DNA from: Acidobacteriota bacterium
GTDB lineage: Bacteria > Acidobacteriota > Thermoanaerobaculia > Multivoradales > Multivoraceae
Reading direction: 5' to 3'
Assembly (NCBI GenBank): GCA_028877275.1
Contig: JAPPFP010000005.1
Location: 1 to 64,000, forward strand
Length of the DNA stretch: 64,000 nt
Of this stretch, positions 1 to 8,200 are shown piece by piece (position 1 is the first letter of the stretch; every line of letters starts with the position of its first letter). The translations under genes were made by a program, and so were the position numbers. Below the pieces are notes generated by a model. That model saw nothing but the letters and a program-made list of their open reading frames with translations, was not told where the DNA came from and did not search any database.

Positions 1-111
<111 letters not shown>

Positions 112-242
112 ACGCTGCTGGCGGCCTAAACCGCCGCCGTCGCGCCGCCGCCGCCACGCCCGCGCGTGACTAGCCGGGAACCGCGTTTCCGGCTACTATT
201 CGCCGTTCGGCGGCTCCTCCGAGCCCCACAGGAGGCTCTGGA
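112..242 (+). promoter_or_regulatory. leader upstream of rpmI with two hairpins
   Basis: No gene is recognisable here. A seven-base inverted repeat (TAGCCGG at 171-177, CCGGCTA at 189-195) is followed by a second hairpin (CGCCG at 201-205, CGGCG at 208-212), and then by a strong ribosome binding site, AGGAGG, at about 230-235, just before the rpmI ATG. The infC-rpmI-rplT order and autoregulation of this operon by L20 are known in other bacteria, so the hairpins could be a terminator or an L20-type control leader. This is inference. An upstream infC is not visible, because the preceding bases are the homopolymer artefact. Confidence 0.35.
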
Positions 243-434
243 ATGCCCAAGCAGAAAACGCACCGTGGAGCGGCCAAGCGCTTCAAGCTCACCGCCAAGG
301 GCAAGGTGAAGCGCAGGCACTCGATGATGAACCATATGCAGACCAAGAAGGCCCAGGGCCGGAAGCGGAAGCTGCGGAAGCAGACCGACGTCGTCGGCGG
401 TTTCGCCAAGGCGATCAAGGAGATGATCCGCTAG
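243..434 (+). CDS. rpmI: 50S ribosomal protein L35
   Basis: A 63-residue, very basic protein that starts [20 protein letters not shown], the standard L35 opening, and has the usual family length. L35 is a small structural protein of the large ribosomal subunit. The ATG is preceded by a good AGGAGG site. The gene lies 28 bp upstream of rplT, the conserved order of the infC-rpmI-rplT operon. Nothing is unusual in the coding sequence. Confidence 0.97.
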   Translation: MPKQKTHRGAAKRFKLTAKGKVKRRHSMMNHMQTKKAQGRKRKLRKQTDVVGGFAKAIKEMIR

Positions 435-462
435 CTCGCCGGGGCTACGGGGGCACAGGACG

Positions 463-846
463 ATGGCACGAGTGAAACGCGGCAGCCGGCGCGCCCGCCG
501 GCGGAAGAAGATACTCAAGCAGGCGAAGGGCTACTACGGCGTCAAGTCGAAGGGCCACCGGATAGCCAAGCAGGCGGTCGACCGGTCGCTCGCCTACTCC
601 TACCGCGACCGGCGGCAGCGGAAGCGCCAGTTCCGGAGCCTCTGGATCGTCCGGATCAACGCCGCCGCGCGGCTGAACGGACTCTCCTACAGCCGGCTGA
701 TGTCGGGGCTCCGGCTTGCCGGTATCGAGTTGAACCGGAAGATGCTCGCGGACCTGGCCGTGCGCGATGCCGAGGGATTCGCCGCCATAGCTGTGGCCGC
801 GCGGGGAGCGCTTGAAGCGGGCTCGGGTTCGGCCTCGTCATCCTGA
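463..846 (+). CDS. rplT: 50S ribosomal protein L20
   Basis: A 127-residue basic protein with the L20 hallmarks: the N-terminal [20 protein letters not shown] helix, the GYYG turn, the [15 protein letters not shown] segment, and a C-terminal globular part with NGLSYSRLM and [11 protein letters not shown]20 is an early assembly protein of the large subunit and in several bacteria represses its own operon by binding the leader mRNA. Compared with typical L20 (about 118 residues) it carries a short Gly/Ser-rich tail. It shares a transcription unit with rpmI. Confidence 0.97.
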   Translation: MARVKRGSRRARRRKKILKQAKGYYGVKSKGHRIAKQAVDRSLAYSYRDRRQRKRQFRSLWIVRINAAARLNGLSYSRLMSGLRLAGIELNRKMLADLAVRDAEGFAAIAVAARGALEAGSGSASSS

Positions 847-880
847 TGCCTGAGCGGTCGTCCTGATGCCTGAGGGGGCG
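841..880 (+). repeat. 20-bp tandem duplication at the rplT 3' end
   Basis: The 14-mer TCCTGATGCCTGAG occurs at 841-854 and again at 861-874, a period of exactly 20 bases. The first copy contains the rplT stop codon, and the second supplies the ATG (866) of the next small gene. It looks like a recent local duplication. Confidence 0.8.
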
Positions 881-1081
881 ATGGACGCTGTCGCGCGCCT
901 CGAGGCGGCGATTCAGCGCGCCAAGGAGGCGCTGGCCGCCGAGCGCGAGCGGACGCGGGAACTGACGGCCCAACTCGAAGCGGCCGGGAAGCTTGCCGCC
1001 AGGGAGCGTGCCGAGATCGGTCAGCGGGTCGAGGCGCTGGCCGAGGGACTCGAGGAGCTGCTGGCCGACGGCGATTCCTGA
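866..1081 (+). CDS. small coiled-coil protein, possibly a ZapB-like division factor
   Basis: A 71-residue acidic, Ala/Glu/Arg-rich protein that is almost wholly heptad-like (repeated LEAAIQRAKEALAAERERTRELTAQLEAA) and should form a single coiled coil. The gene sits directly upstream of zapA. In many bacteria a short coiled-coil gene of this kind precedes zapA and is annotated as a cell-division or ZapB-like protein. That functional link is inferred from position and shape only. The start could be ATG 866 or ATG 881; 866 lies within a duplicated 14-mer, and 881 has a GAGGGGG site placed rather close. Confidence 0.6.
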   Translation: MPEGAMDAVARLEAAIQRAKEALAAERERTRELTAQLEAAGKLAARERAEIGQRVEALAEGLEELLADGDS

Positions 1082-1125
1082 CGCGCAGGGCTGCTATAGT
1101 GCTCCCTCAAAAGGGGTGTCGAGAA

Positions 1126-1443
1126 ATGGCCGAAAGCGAACGCCAGGAAGAAGTTGCGGCAACTGTCGCGGTCGAGATCTTCGGTGTTCCCTATTCCCTC
1201 CGAGAGGATGGAACGGTCGATGCGGGCCGGCTTCGCGTACTCGCGGAGAAGGTCGATCGCAAGATGCGGGAGGTTGCTGACCAGGCCCCGAATCTGGAGC
1301 CGGATCAGATCGCCATCCTTGCCGCGTTGAATCTCGCCAACGAGGCCAACGGCGGCGGAGAAGCGGACAGCGGGCGCTACCAGGATCTGGTGGAGCGCGT
1401 GTCGAGTCTGACTTCCGATCTTGAGGCCGCCCTCGACGCCTGA
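1126..1443 (+). CDS. zapA: cell division protein ZapA
   Basis: A 105-residue protein with the ZapA family pattern. An N-terminal beta-rich head (VAVEIFGVPYSLREDGTVDAGRLRVLAEKVDRKMREV) is followed by DQIAILAALNLANE and a C-terminal coiled coil ending SSLTSDLEAALD. ZapA binds FtsZ and bundles protofilaments at the division ring. I chose ATG 1126 over an upstream GTG (1099) because the family head begins shortly after it. A 6S RNA gene follows immediately, an arrangement also known from other bacteria. Confidence 0.85.
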   Translation: MAESERQEEVAATVAVEIFGVPYSLREDGTVDAGRLRVLAEKVDRKMREVADQAPNLEPDQIAILAALNLANEANGGGEADSGRYQDLVERVSSLTSDLEAALDA

Positions 1444-1469
1444 CTGTTGCTGAAAGGAACTTTGACCTT

Positions 1470-1657
1470 GCATCCCCTGCGCGGTTCGTGATGAAAGCCG
1501 TGGTTGGAACCATCGCTCTTGTTAAGGGAGTCCTTCAACTGCTCGCCCGTGCCAGCCCCGCTCGAACGGGGACGCTAACGGCGGGTGGCGCGGACACCCA
1601 CCTGGTCCCGCTCTGGTTCTGTGTCGGGGCGCGTTCACACGGCCCCGCGGGGGATGC
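1470..1657 (+). ncRNA. ssrS: 6S RNA (SsrS-type regulator of RNA polymerase)
   Basis: The interval between zapA and rny has no gene but folds like 6S RNA. Its ends form a perfect eight-pair closing stem (GCATCCCC at 1470-1477 with GGGGATGC at 1650-1657), extended inward by CGCGG/CCGCG-type pairing. A strong internal hairpin, CCCCG...CGGGG, lies near the middle. The spacing leaves a large, poorly paired central region, as in the promoter-mimicking bubble. The length, about 188 nt, matches the family, and the zapA-ssrS neighbourhood is the classical location. 6S RNA sequesters housekeeping RNA polymerase in stationary phase. The exact ends are approximate. A covariance-model search was not possible here. 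Confidence 0.72.
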
Positions 1658-1680
1658 CCTTCTGCCCGGATTGAGGGCCG

Positions 1681-3249
1681 ATGACCGAAACCACACTCAT
1701 TGCCGCGGGCATCGCGTCGGCGGCGCTGGCGATTGCCTGGCTGTTTTGGAGCCTTGTCGGACGGCGTAGCGCGGCGAAGTTGATCGAAGAGGCGAGGCGC
1801 CGGGCCAAGGGCCTCGTGGAAGAGACCGAGCGCGACTGCGCGGCCAAACGTCGCGAACAGGAGCTGGCGGCGAAAGAAGAGCTGCTGACGCTTCGTTCCG
1901 AGTTCGAGCGTTCGACGGCGGATCAGCGCCGGGCGATGGAGGAGCGCGAGCGGAAGCTGAACGAGCGCCGCGCGCGCTCCCGTGAGAAGGCCGCCGCGCT
2001 CGAGTCGCTCGAGCAGGAACTGAAGGGACGGCAACGGGCGCTCGGGGAGGCCGAGAGCCGCCTCGAGGTGGAGCAGGCCGAGGTCGGAGAACGGCTGGAT
2101 GAGGTTCGCCGGCAACTGGAGCGTGTGTCCGGACTGACCGTGCAGCAGGCGCGCGAGGAGTTGAGCCACAGTCTCGAGCACGACGTGCGCATGGAGTCGG
2201 CGCACCTGGCGAAGCGGATCGAGGACGAGGCGCGGGAATCGGCGCAGCGCGAGGCGCAGCGAATCATCAGCATGGCCGTCGAGCGTTCGGCGTCCGACTA
2301 CGTCTCGGAGACGACCGTGTCGGTGGTCATGCTGCCGAACGACGAGATGAAGGGGCGGATCATCGGCCGCGAAGGAAGGAACATCCGCGCCCTGGAACTG
2401 ATCACCGGCGTCGACCTGATCGTGGACGACACGCCGGAGGCGGTCATCCTCTCCGGCTTCGACCCGTTCCGGCGGGAGATCGCGCGCGTCACCCTGGAAC
2501 GCCTGATCGCCGACGGCCGGATCCACCCGGCCCGCATCGAGGAGGTGGCTGCCAAGGTCAAGTCGGAGTTCGAGGATCGGGTCCAGCGCGAGGGCAGCGA
2601 GGCGCTGCTGGAGCTGAACCTGTCCGGTCTCCACCCCGAACTGATCACGTTGCTGGGCAGGCTCCGGTTCCGTACCTCCTACGGCCAGAACGTCCTGCAG
2701 CACAGCAAGGAGGTCGCCTTCCTGGCCGGCGCCATGGCGGGCGAGTTGAAGGCCGACGTCCATGTCGCCAAGCGCGCCGGCCTGGTCCACGACATCGGCA
2801 AGGCGGTGGACCGCGAAATCGACGGCACCCACCTGGAAATCGGCATCGACCTGCTCCGTCGCTACGGCGAGAGCGAGGAGGTCGTGCACGCGATGGCCTG
2901 TCACCACGGCGACTACGACCCGGAGACCGTGGAGGCGGTTCTGGTCACCGCTGCCGACGCGGTGTCCGCCGCCCGTCCCGGCGCCCGGCGGGAGATCCTC
3001 GAGAACTACATGAAGCGTCTCAAGAAGCTCGAGGACCTGGCATCGAAGTTCAAGGGCGTCCAGAAGAGCTACGCGATCCAGGCCGGCCGCGAAGTGAGGG
3101 TCATCGTCGACTGCAAGGAGATCAGCGACGAGCAGGCCGTGTGGCTGAGCCGTGACGTGGCGCGCAAGATCGAGAGCGAACTCACGTATCCGGGCCAGAT
3201 CAAGGTCACCGTGATTCGGGAGTCGCGGTCGATCGAGTACGCGCGCTGA
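1681..3249 (+). CDS. rny: ribonuclease Y
   Basis: A 522-residue membrane-anchored endoribonuclease that initiates mRNA decay. The domains appear in the usual order. An N-terminal hydrophobic segment covers about residues 5-24, a long charged coiled coil about 30-200, and a KH RNA-binding domain about 210-275 (MKGRIIGREGRNIRALE). An HD phosphohydrolase domain follows at about 335-430, with HSKEVAFLAGAMA and the metal-binding HDIGKAVDRE motif. The length equals that of Bacillus RNase Y. It is followed 10 bp later by a YmdB-type phosphoesterase, the same pairing as in Firmicutes. The reading frame is intact and all catalytic motifs are present. Confidence 0.96.
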   Translation: MTETTLIAAGIASAALAIAWLFWSLVGRRSAAKLIEEARRRAKGLVEETERDCAAKRREQELAAKEELLTLRSEFERSTADQRRAMEERERKLNERRARSREKAAALESLEQELKGRQRALGEAESRLEVEQAEVGERLDEVRRQLERVSGLTVQQAREELSHSLEHDVRMESAHLAKRIEDEARESAQREAQRIISMAVERSASDYVSETTVSVVMLPNDEMKGRIIGREGRNIRALELITGVDLIVDDTPEAVILSGFDPFRREIARVTLERLIADGRIHPARIEEVAAKVKSEFEDRVQREGSEALLELNLSGLHPELITLLGRLRFRTSYGQNVLQHSKEVAFLAGAMAGELKADVHVAKRAGLVHDIGKAVDREIDGTHLEIGIDLLRRYGESEEVVHAMACHHGDYDPETVEAVLVTAADAVSAARPGARREILENYMKRLKKLEDLASKFKGVQKSYAIQAGREVRVIVDCKEISDEQAVWLSRDVARKIESELTYPGQIKVTVIRESRSIEYAR

Positions 3250-3259
3250 GAGACGCCTG

Positions 3260-4045
3260 GTGGCCCGATTCCTCTTCGTCGGCGACGTGGTCGGCAAGCC
3301 GGGGCGGCGAGCGCTGTCCAGGCTGCTGCCGGAGTTGATCGACCGCCACCGGGTCGACGCGGTCGTCGTCAACGTCGAGAACGCGGCCGGCGGCAGCGGC
3401 GTAACGCCCGGGGTGCTGAAGGAACTCTCGGCCCTGCCGATCGACTGCATGACGACGGGGAATCACGCCTGGGCCAAGCGCGAGGGCGTACCGCTCTACG
3501 ACCGGATCCCGAACCTGCTGCGGCCGGCGAACTACCCCGAGGGGAACCCTGGGGTGGGCGTCTTCGTCGGCGAGTTGCCGGTGGGGACACCGTACGCAGT
3601 GATCAACCTGGAGGGCCAGACCTTCATGAAGCCGCTGCCCTCGCCGTTCGCCGCCGCCGATTCCATCCTGGCCGAACTCGACCCGGCGATCCGCATCGTC
3701 CTGGTCGACTTCCACGCCGAAGCGACGAGCGAGAAGCAGGCGTTCGCCTACCACCTGGACGGCAGGGTAGCGGCGGTGCTCGGCACCCACACCCATGTGC
3801 CGACCGCCGACGCCCGCGTCCTGCCGCAGGGCACGGCACTGGTGACGGACGTCGGCATGACCGGTCCCTACGACTCGGTGATCGGCGTTCGCGCCGACCG
3901 GGCGCTCAAGCGCTTCCTCCTGAACACGCCTTCCGGCTTCGAGGTCGCCAAGCGGGATGTCCGGCTGGCGGCAGCTCTCCTCGACGCGGACGAGGCGACG
4001 GGCAGGGCCTCCCGGATCGAATCGATGCTGGTCGAGGTCGACTGA
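3260..4045 (+). CDS. ymdB: YmdB-family metallophosphoesterase (TIGR00282)
   Basis: A 261-residue calcineurin-like phosphoesterase of the YmdB/TIGR00282 family. It shows the family motifs FVGDVVGKPGRR, VVNVENAAGGSG, TTGNHAW, VDFHAEATSEKQAF, GTHTHVPTAD and DVGMTGPYDSVIG, which carry the di-metal-binding Asp, Asn and His residues. In Bacillus the protein hydrolyses 2',3'-cyclic nucleotides and influences RNase Y-dependent mRNA levels. The direct rny neighbour here fits that role. The start is GTG 3260. It converges on the glycosyltransferase gene, with only 11 bp between the two stop codons. Confidence 0.93.
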   Translation: MARFLFVGDVVGKPGRRALSRLLPELIDRHRVDAVVVNVENAAGGSGVTPGVLKELSALPIDCMTTGNHAWAKREGVPLYDRIPNLLRPANYPEGNPGVGVFVGELPVGTPYAVINLEGQTFMKPLPSPFAAADSILAELDPAIRIVLVDFHAEATSEKQAFAYHLDGRVAAVLGTHTHVPTADARVLPQGTALVTDVGMTGPYDSVIGVRADRALKRFLLNTPSGFEVAKRDVRLAAALLDADEATGRASRIESMLVEVD

Positions 4046-4056
4046 TGCGCCGCCGC

Positions 4057-4929
4057 CTACTTGGCGGTTCCGGGCTCGAGCTCGGTCAGGCCGCGCCAGG
4101 TGCTCTTGCTGTCATCGAAGGATGGTAGCGGCGGCTCGATGCCGCGGCGCTGGTTCACGCGCCAGGACCAGACGTAGGACCACTTGAGGTAGGTGCCGTA
4201 GGCCTGGAGCAGGCAGAACACGAGGCCGCGCATGCCGTCGAGGACGCCGAGCTGCAGACCGTACGTGCGCAGGAAGCGCCACAGTGAGCGTCCCAGGACC
4301 TCTGCCGGGCCCGACCGTCGACCGTCGCGCCAGAGCTGGGCCGCGCCCCACCAGCTATAGCGCTGGATCCTCCGGGAGTAGGAGAGCAGGTCGTCGACCA
4401 TGAAGTGGTCCATGGGACACCGGAGCACCGGCGCCGGGGTCCGCGTCCACATGTCGGCGTGGACGCGCCGGTTCGGGTACCGGCCCGCGTCGCGGCGCAG
4501 CAGCCGCACGACGCGATCGTGCTGCCAGCCGGAGAAACGGATCACCTTGTCCAGAAAGAACACGCGGCGCTTGATCGTGTACGCGTCGTGGGCCGGCTCT
4601 CCGTTGCGGAACAGCGCCGTGATCTCCGCCCGGAGTTCGGGTGTGCAGCGTTCGTCGGCGTCGAGGATCAGCACCCACTCGTTCTGCGTCTGGTCCATGG
4701 CCCAGTTCTTCTGCGACGCGGACCCGTAGTAGGTGCGCTGGACGAAGCGGGCGCGGTCGCACTGGCGCACGATCTCCGGAGTGCGGTCTGTCGAGAAGGA
4801 GTCGACGACGAGCACTTCGTCGCACCAGTCGAGGGACGCCAGGCAATCGGCGATGTGGCGCTCCTCGTTGTAGGTGGTCACCAGGGCCGAAATCGGCGGC
4901 CGGGACGCGTCCTTCGGCGCTTCGTCCAC
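4057..4929 (-). CDS. family 2 glycosyltransferase, WaaE/KdtX-like
   Basis: A GT-A fold glycosyltransferase of 290 residues. After a short leader it has ISALVTTYNEERHIADCLAS (nucleotide-binding strand), EVLVVDSFSTDRT, QKNWAMDQ and the DxD-type motif LILDADERCTPEL, then KRRVFFLDKVIRFSGWQHDRVVRLLRR. This pattern is typical of the lipopolysaccharide core glucosyltransferase WaaE and relatives, so transfer of a sugar to an envelope glycolipid is likely; donor and acceptor cannot be read from the sequence. The GTG start at 4929 is my choice: the open frame runs further upstream but loses homology-like character and overlaps the divergent PagL-like gene. Confidence 0.85.
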   Translation of the reverse strand: MDEAPKDASRPPISALVTTYNEERHIADCLASLDWCDEVLVVDSFSTDRTPEIVRQCDRARFVQRTYYGSASQKNWAMDQTQNEWVLILDADERCTPELRAEITALFRNGEPAHDAYTIKRRVFFLDKVIRFSGWQHDRVVRLLRRDAGRYPNRRVHADMWTRTPAPVLRCPMDHFMVDDLLSYSRRIQRYSWWGAAQLWRDGRRSGPAEVLGRSLWRFLRTYGLQLGVLDGMRGLVFCLLQAYGTYLKWSYVWSWRVNQRRGIEPPLPSFDDSKSTWRGLTELEPGTAK

Positions 4930-4953
4930 GACCCCATTGTATGCTGCGCCACC

Positions 4954-5484
4954 TTGCGCTTCCCCGGTTTGCGCCACGGAGCGACCGTCCTTCTGGCGTG
5001 GCTGACGGTTCAGGCCGCCCCGGCCGCCTTTGCCTGCAACGCGGACTCGGAGCACGACGGGCCCCGCCGTGAGGATGAGTCCGGTCTGAGCGTCAGCACC
5101 GGCGTGATCGACTTCGGCAAGGACCACGAGACCGCGGAGGTCGGTATCCTGCATCGGTTCCCCACCGACTGGTGCCTGGGCCTGGGTCCCAACGTCGGCG
5201 CCTTCGTGACGGCTGACGGGTCCTTCTACCTCTTCACCGGCACCGACCAGCGGATCAACATCGGGCGCTCCTGGTTTGTCGACGTGATCACCTCCGTCGG
5301 TTTCTATGAGAAAGGGGACGGCAAGGACATCGGCGGCGAGCTCGAATTCCGCTCGGGCGTCGCGGTCGGACGGCGGCTGCGAGGTGGATCGCGGGTGAGC
5401 TTCGGTTTCTTCCATCTGTCCAACTCGTCCTACTATCGTCGCAACCCGGGTGTGAACTCCCTCCTTCTTCGCTGGTCGAGGTAG
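4954..5484 (+). CDS. PagL-like lipid A 3-O-deacylase (acyloxyacyl hydrolase)
   Basis: A protein of about 176 residues with an N-terminal signal peptide (RHGATVLLAWLTVQAAPAAFA) followed by a small beta-barrel-like sequence of alternating hydrophobic strands. The C-terminal signature FFHLSNSSYYRRNPGVNSLL matches PagL, whose active site uses the His and Ser of H-x-S-N. I could not place the family's catalytic Glu with certainty; the equivalent position appears to be Asn. PagL removes a 3-O-linked acyl chain from lipid A in the outer membrane. The start is uncertain: no ATG or GTG fits, so TTG 4954 or 4969 is assumed. The 24-bp divergent gap with the glycosyltransferase gene suggests a shared control region. 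Confidence 0.7.
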   Translation: MRFPGLRHGATVLLAWLTVQAAPAAFACNADSEHDGPRREDESGLSVSTGVIDFGKDHETAEVGILHRFPTDWCLGLGPNVGAFVTADGSFYLFTGTDQRINIGRSWFVDVITSVGFYEKGDGKDIGGELEFRSGVAVGRRLRGGSRVSFGFFHLSNSSYYRRNPGVNSLLLRWSR

Positions 5485-5491
5485 CGCGCAA

Positions 5492-5749
5492 GTGGCTGTG
5501 GATCCGGAACTGCTCGAACTCCTGGTGTGCCCCAGGTCGAAGGGGCCGCTTCAACTCGTGCCGCTGCCGGCGGAAGTGTGCGGCCGGCTCGTCGCCCGCT
5601 TCCGGGAGCACTTCGGCGAGGAGGAACCCGAAGTCTCCGAGGGGCTCTGGTGTCCGGAGTCCGGCCTCGTCTATCCGATCGTGAGCGACGTGCCGGTCAT
5701 GCTGGTGGCAGAGGCCCTGCCGGCGGCCGATGTGCTGCCGGAAGCGTGA
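5492..5749 (+). CDS. Trm112-family small protein
   Basis: An 85-residue protein beginning VDPELLELLVCPRSKGPLQL, with the second half of the motif reading GLWCPESGLVYPIVSDVPVML. This is the Trm112/YcaR zinc-ribbon-like fold, in which the C-P-x-S/C-K-G-P-L and L-x-Y-P-I-x-D-x-I-P-V-M-L motifs are diagnostic. Family members activate methyltransferases in eukaryotes; the bacterial role is unclear. An expanded segment separates the two halves. GTG 5492 is the start. The stop overlaps the next start as GTGA, so translation is coupled to the prenyltransferase. Confidence 0.85.
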   Translation: MAVDPELLELLVCPRSKGPLQLVPLPAEVCGRLVARFREHFGEEEPEVSEGLWCPESGLVYPIVSDVPVMLVAEALPAADVLPEA

Positions 5750-6657
5750 ACGACTTCCCCTCCTTCCTGTCCGCCCTCAGGCCGGAGGTCGACGAGGCGC
5801 TGGACCGGCTGCTGCCGGACGCGGAAACCGAGCCGGCCGAACTCCACGAGGCGATGCGGTACAGCGTGTTCGCGGGCGGGAAGCGGGTTCGGCCGGCCCT
5901 GGTCGTCCTGGCCGGGGAAGCCTGGGGAGGCGTCCGCAAGGACCTGCTGGTGGGCGGGGCTGCCCTCGAGATGGTCCACACGTTCAGCCTGATTCATGAC
6001 GATCTGCCGGCCCTGGACGACGACGATCTGCGCCGGGGGAGGCCGACCCTGCACCGCGCGCGGGGAGAGGCGATGGCGGTGCTCGCCGGCGACGCGCTGC
6101 TGAACCGGGCCTACGAAGTGCTGAGCCGCGAACCTGTTTCTGCACCGCCCGAACGCCGGCTGGAGGCGGTCCGGCTGGTCGCGGACGCGGTCGGAACGGC
6201 CGGGATGATCGGCGGCCAGGTCTTCGATCTCCAGCACGAGGGTGCCCTCGACGGTGACGGACCCGCGCACCAGGCGACGGTCGGCACGCTGGAACGGATC
6301 CACCGTCTGAAGACGGGGGCACTGATCGAGGCGAGCACGCGGCTCGGCGGCGTCTACGCGGGGGCGGGACCTGAGGGCATCGAACAGGCCGGCCGGATCG
6401 GCGCCGAACTTGGCCTCCTGTTTCAGATCGGCGACGACATCCTGGACGAGGTCGGCAGTTCGGAGGAACTCGGCAAGACGCCCGGCAAGGACCGGCAGGC
6501 CGGGAAGCTGACCTATCCGGGTCTGTTCGGCCTCGAGGGCAGCCGGAAGAAGGCGCTACAGGCGGCGGACCGGTGCCTGGCGCTCGTCGAGGAGCTGCCC
6601 TCCGGCCGCGGGTTGTTCAGAGCCCTCGTGGCCTTCCTGGTCCACCGCGGCTCGTGA
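5746..6657 (+). CDS. ispA: polyprenyl (farnesyl/geranylgeranyl) diphosphate synthase
   Basis: A 303-residue trans-prenyltransferase of the IspA class. It carries GKRVRPALVV, the first Asp-rich motif in HDDLPALDDDDLRRGRPTLH (DDxxxxD form, with an insertion typical of bacterial short-chain enzymes), KTGALIEAS, and the second Asp-rich motif GDDILDE followed by GKTPGKDRQAGKLTYPGLFG. It condenses IPP with allylic diphosphates, giving C15 or C20 chains for quinones and undecaprenyl carriers. The start GTG 5746 overlaps the previous stop, and the end overlaps tlyA by GTGA. Chain length cannot be decided from the sequence alone. Confidence 0.93.
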   Translation: MNDFPSFLSALRPEVDEALDRLLPDAETEPAELHEAMRYSVFAGGKRVRPALVVLAGEAWGGVRKDLLVGGAALEMVHTFSLIHDDLPALDDDDLRRGRPTLHRARGEAMAVLAGDALLNRAYEVLSREPVSAPPERRLEAVRLVADAVGTAGMIGGQVFDLQHEGALDGDGPAHQATVGTLERIHRLKTGALIEASTRLGGVYAGAGPEGIEQAGRIGAELGLLFQIGDDILDEVGSSEELGKTPGKDRQAGKLTYPGLFGLEGSRKKALQAADRCLALVEELPSGRGLFRALVAFLVHRGS

Positions 6658-7382
6658 GGCAGCGGCTCGATCAACTGCTGGTCGAGCGCGGGCTGTTCGC
6701 CAGCCGGGAGCAGGCGAAGCGAGCCGTGATGGCGGGATGGATCCGGGTCGACGGCGAGCGCCGCGACAAGCCCGGGACGGCGGTGCACGCCGCAGCCGCG
6801 ATCGAGGTGCGGGGCCGCGCGGAGCCCTACGTCTCGCGGGGCGGCCGCAAGCTCGAGCAGGCGCTGGGCGCGTTCGACGTCGACCCGACCGACGCCGTCT
6901 GTCTCGACGTCGGCGCGTCGACCGGGGGCTTCACGGATTGCCTGCTGGCGCATGGGGCGGCTCGCGTCTACGCCGTGGACGTCGGCTACGGCCAGCTCGA
7001 CGCGGGTCTGCGAAACGATCCCCGCGTGGTGGTCATGGAGCGGGTCAATGCCCGCCATCTGCCGGCGGATGCCCTTCCCGAGCCTTGCCGCATCGCCACC
7101 GTCGACGTCTCCTTCATCTCGGTCGTCAAGGTGGCGCCGGCGCTGCTCGCGCACCTCGCCGCCGGGGCCGACCTGCTGGTGCTGATCAAGCCCCAGTTCG
7201 AGGTCGGGAGGGATCAGGTCGGCAAGGGCGGCGTGGTGCGGGACGACGAACTGCGGCGGGACGTCGCGGCCCGGCGCATCGCCGAGCTGAGCGCTTTAGG
7301 GCTTGAGTTCAGAGCCTCGGTAGACTGCGACCTCCGGGGACCGGCAGGCAACCGCGAGATCTTCGCCCACTTCAGGACATGA
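6654..7382 (+). CDS. tlyA: TlyA-family rRNA 2'-O-methyltransferase
   Basis: A 242-residue protein with an N-terminal S4 RNA-binding domain (about 1-60, RQRLDQLLVERGLFASREQA) joined to an FtsJ-like SAM-dependent methyltransferase domain. That domain has motif I in CLDVGASTGGFTDCLL, then VDVGYGQLD, ATVDVSFIS and LIKPQFEVGRDQVGKGGVVRD. TlyA methylates cytidine 2'-OH positions of 16S and 23S rRNA and determines capreomycin sensitivity. The ispA-tlyA-nadK order is common in bacteria. The start GTG 6654 overlaps the ispA stop. Confidence 0.93.
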   Translation: MRQRLDQLLVERGLFASREQAKRAVMAGWIRVDGERRDKPGTAVHAAAAIEVRGRAEPYVSRGGRKLEQALGAFDVDPTDAVCLDVGASTGGFTDCLLAHGAARVYAVDVGYGQLDAGLRNDPRVVVMERVNARHLPADALPEPCRIATVDVSFISVVKVAPALLAHLAAGADLLVLIKPQFEVGRDQVGKGGVVRDDELRRDVAARRIAELSALGLEFRASVDCDLRGPAGNREIFAHFRT

Positions 7383-7386
7383 GGTC

Positions 7387-8190
7387 GTGACCAGGATCCA
7401 CGAAGTGGCGGTCGTCGCCAAGCCGGAAAGCGGCCGGGCGGCCGCCACCGCCGCCGATGTCGAGAGCTGGCTTCGCGAGCGCGGCGTCGAACTGGGCGAC
7501 GTCGACGCGCCGGGCCTGGGGCTGATCGTCGTCCTCGGCGGCGACGGCACCCTGCTCTCGGTGGCGCGCAGCCGGCCCGGCGTGCCGATCGTGGGCGTCA
7601 ATCTCGGCAGCCTCGGCTACCTGGCCGAGATCGGTCTCGACCGGCTGTACGCGAACCTGGGGGCGATCCTCGAGGGACGGTTCGAGGTCGAGGAAAGACT
7701 GCTCCTGGACGTCGAGCTGCGGCACGCGGCGGGCGGCGTGGAGCGCTACCGCGCGCTCAACGACGCGGTCGTGCACAAGAGCGCCCTGGCGCGGATGATC
7801 GATCTGGCGGTCGAGATCGACGATGAACCGGTGGCGCGTTACCGCGCGGACGGCCTGATCGTCTCGACGCCGACCGGCTCGACGGCGTACAGCCTGTCGG
7901 CCGGCGGGCCGATCCTCTACCCGACGCTGCCGGTCGCGTTGCTGACGCCGATCTCGCCCCACACCCTGTCGATGCGCCCGATCGTCGTGCCGGAGCGGAG
8001 CACGATCGCGATGACCCTGGGCAGCCTGGACGAGGAGGTCTACCTCACGCTGGACGGTCAGGAGGGGGCCCGGCTCCACGGCGGCGACAGGGTGGTCGTG
8101 ACCGCCTCCGAGTCGAAGGCGCTGCTCGCCAGGGTCGACGGCCAGACCCACTACGACGCCCTGCGCAGCAAGCTCCGCTGGGGCGAATAG
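7387..8190 (+). CDS. nadK: NAD kinase
   Basis: A 267-residue ATP-NAD kinase that phosphorylates NAD to NADP. The motifs are all present: [11 protein letters not shown] (diphosphate binding), [11 protein letters not shown], a NDAVVHK segment, and [23 protein letters not shown]. The catalytic Asp of GGDG and the NE/D pair are intact. The start is GTG 7387, four bases after the tlyA stop, so it belongs to the same transcription unit; ribBA follows 10 bp downstream. Confidence 0.95.
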   Translation: MTRIHEVAVVAKPESGRAAATAADVESWLRERGVELGDVDAPGLGLIVVLGGDGTLLSVARSRPGVPIVGVNLGSLGYLAEIGLDRLYANLGAILEGRFEVEERLLLDVELRHAAGGVERYRALNDAVVHKSALARMIDLAVEIDDEPVARYRADGLIVSTPTGSTAYSLSAGGPILYPTLPVALLTPISPHTLSMRPIVVPERSTIAMTLGSLDEEVYLTLDGQEGARLHGGDRVVVTASESKALLARVDGQTHYDALRSKLRWGE

Positions 8191-8200
8191 AATCGGCGCC

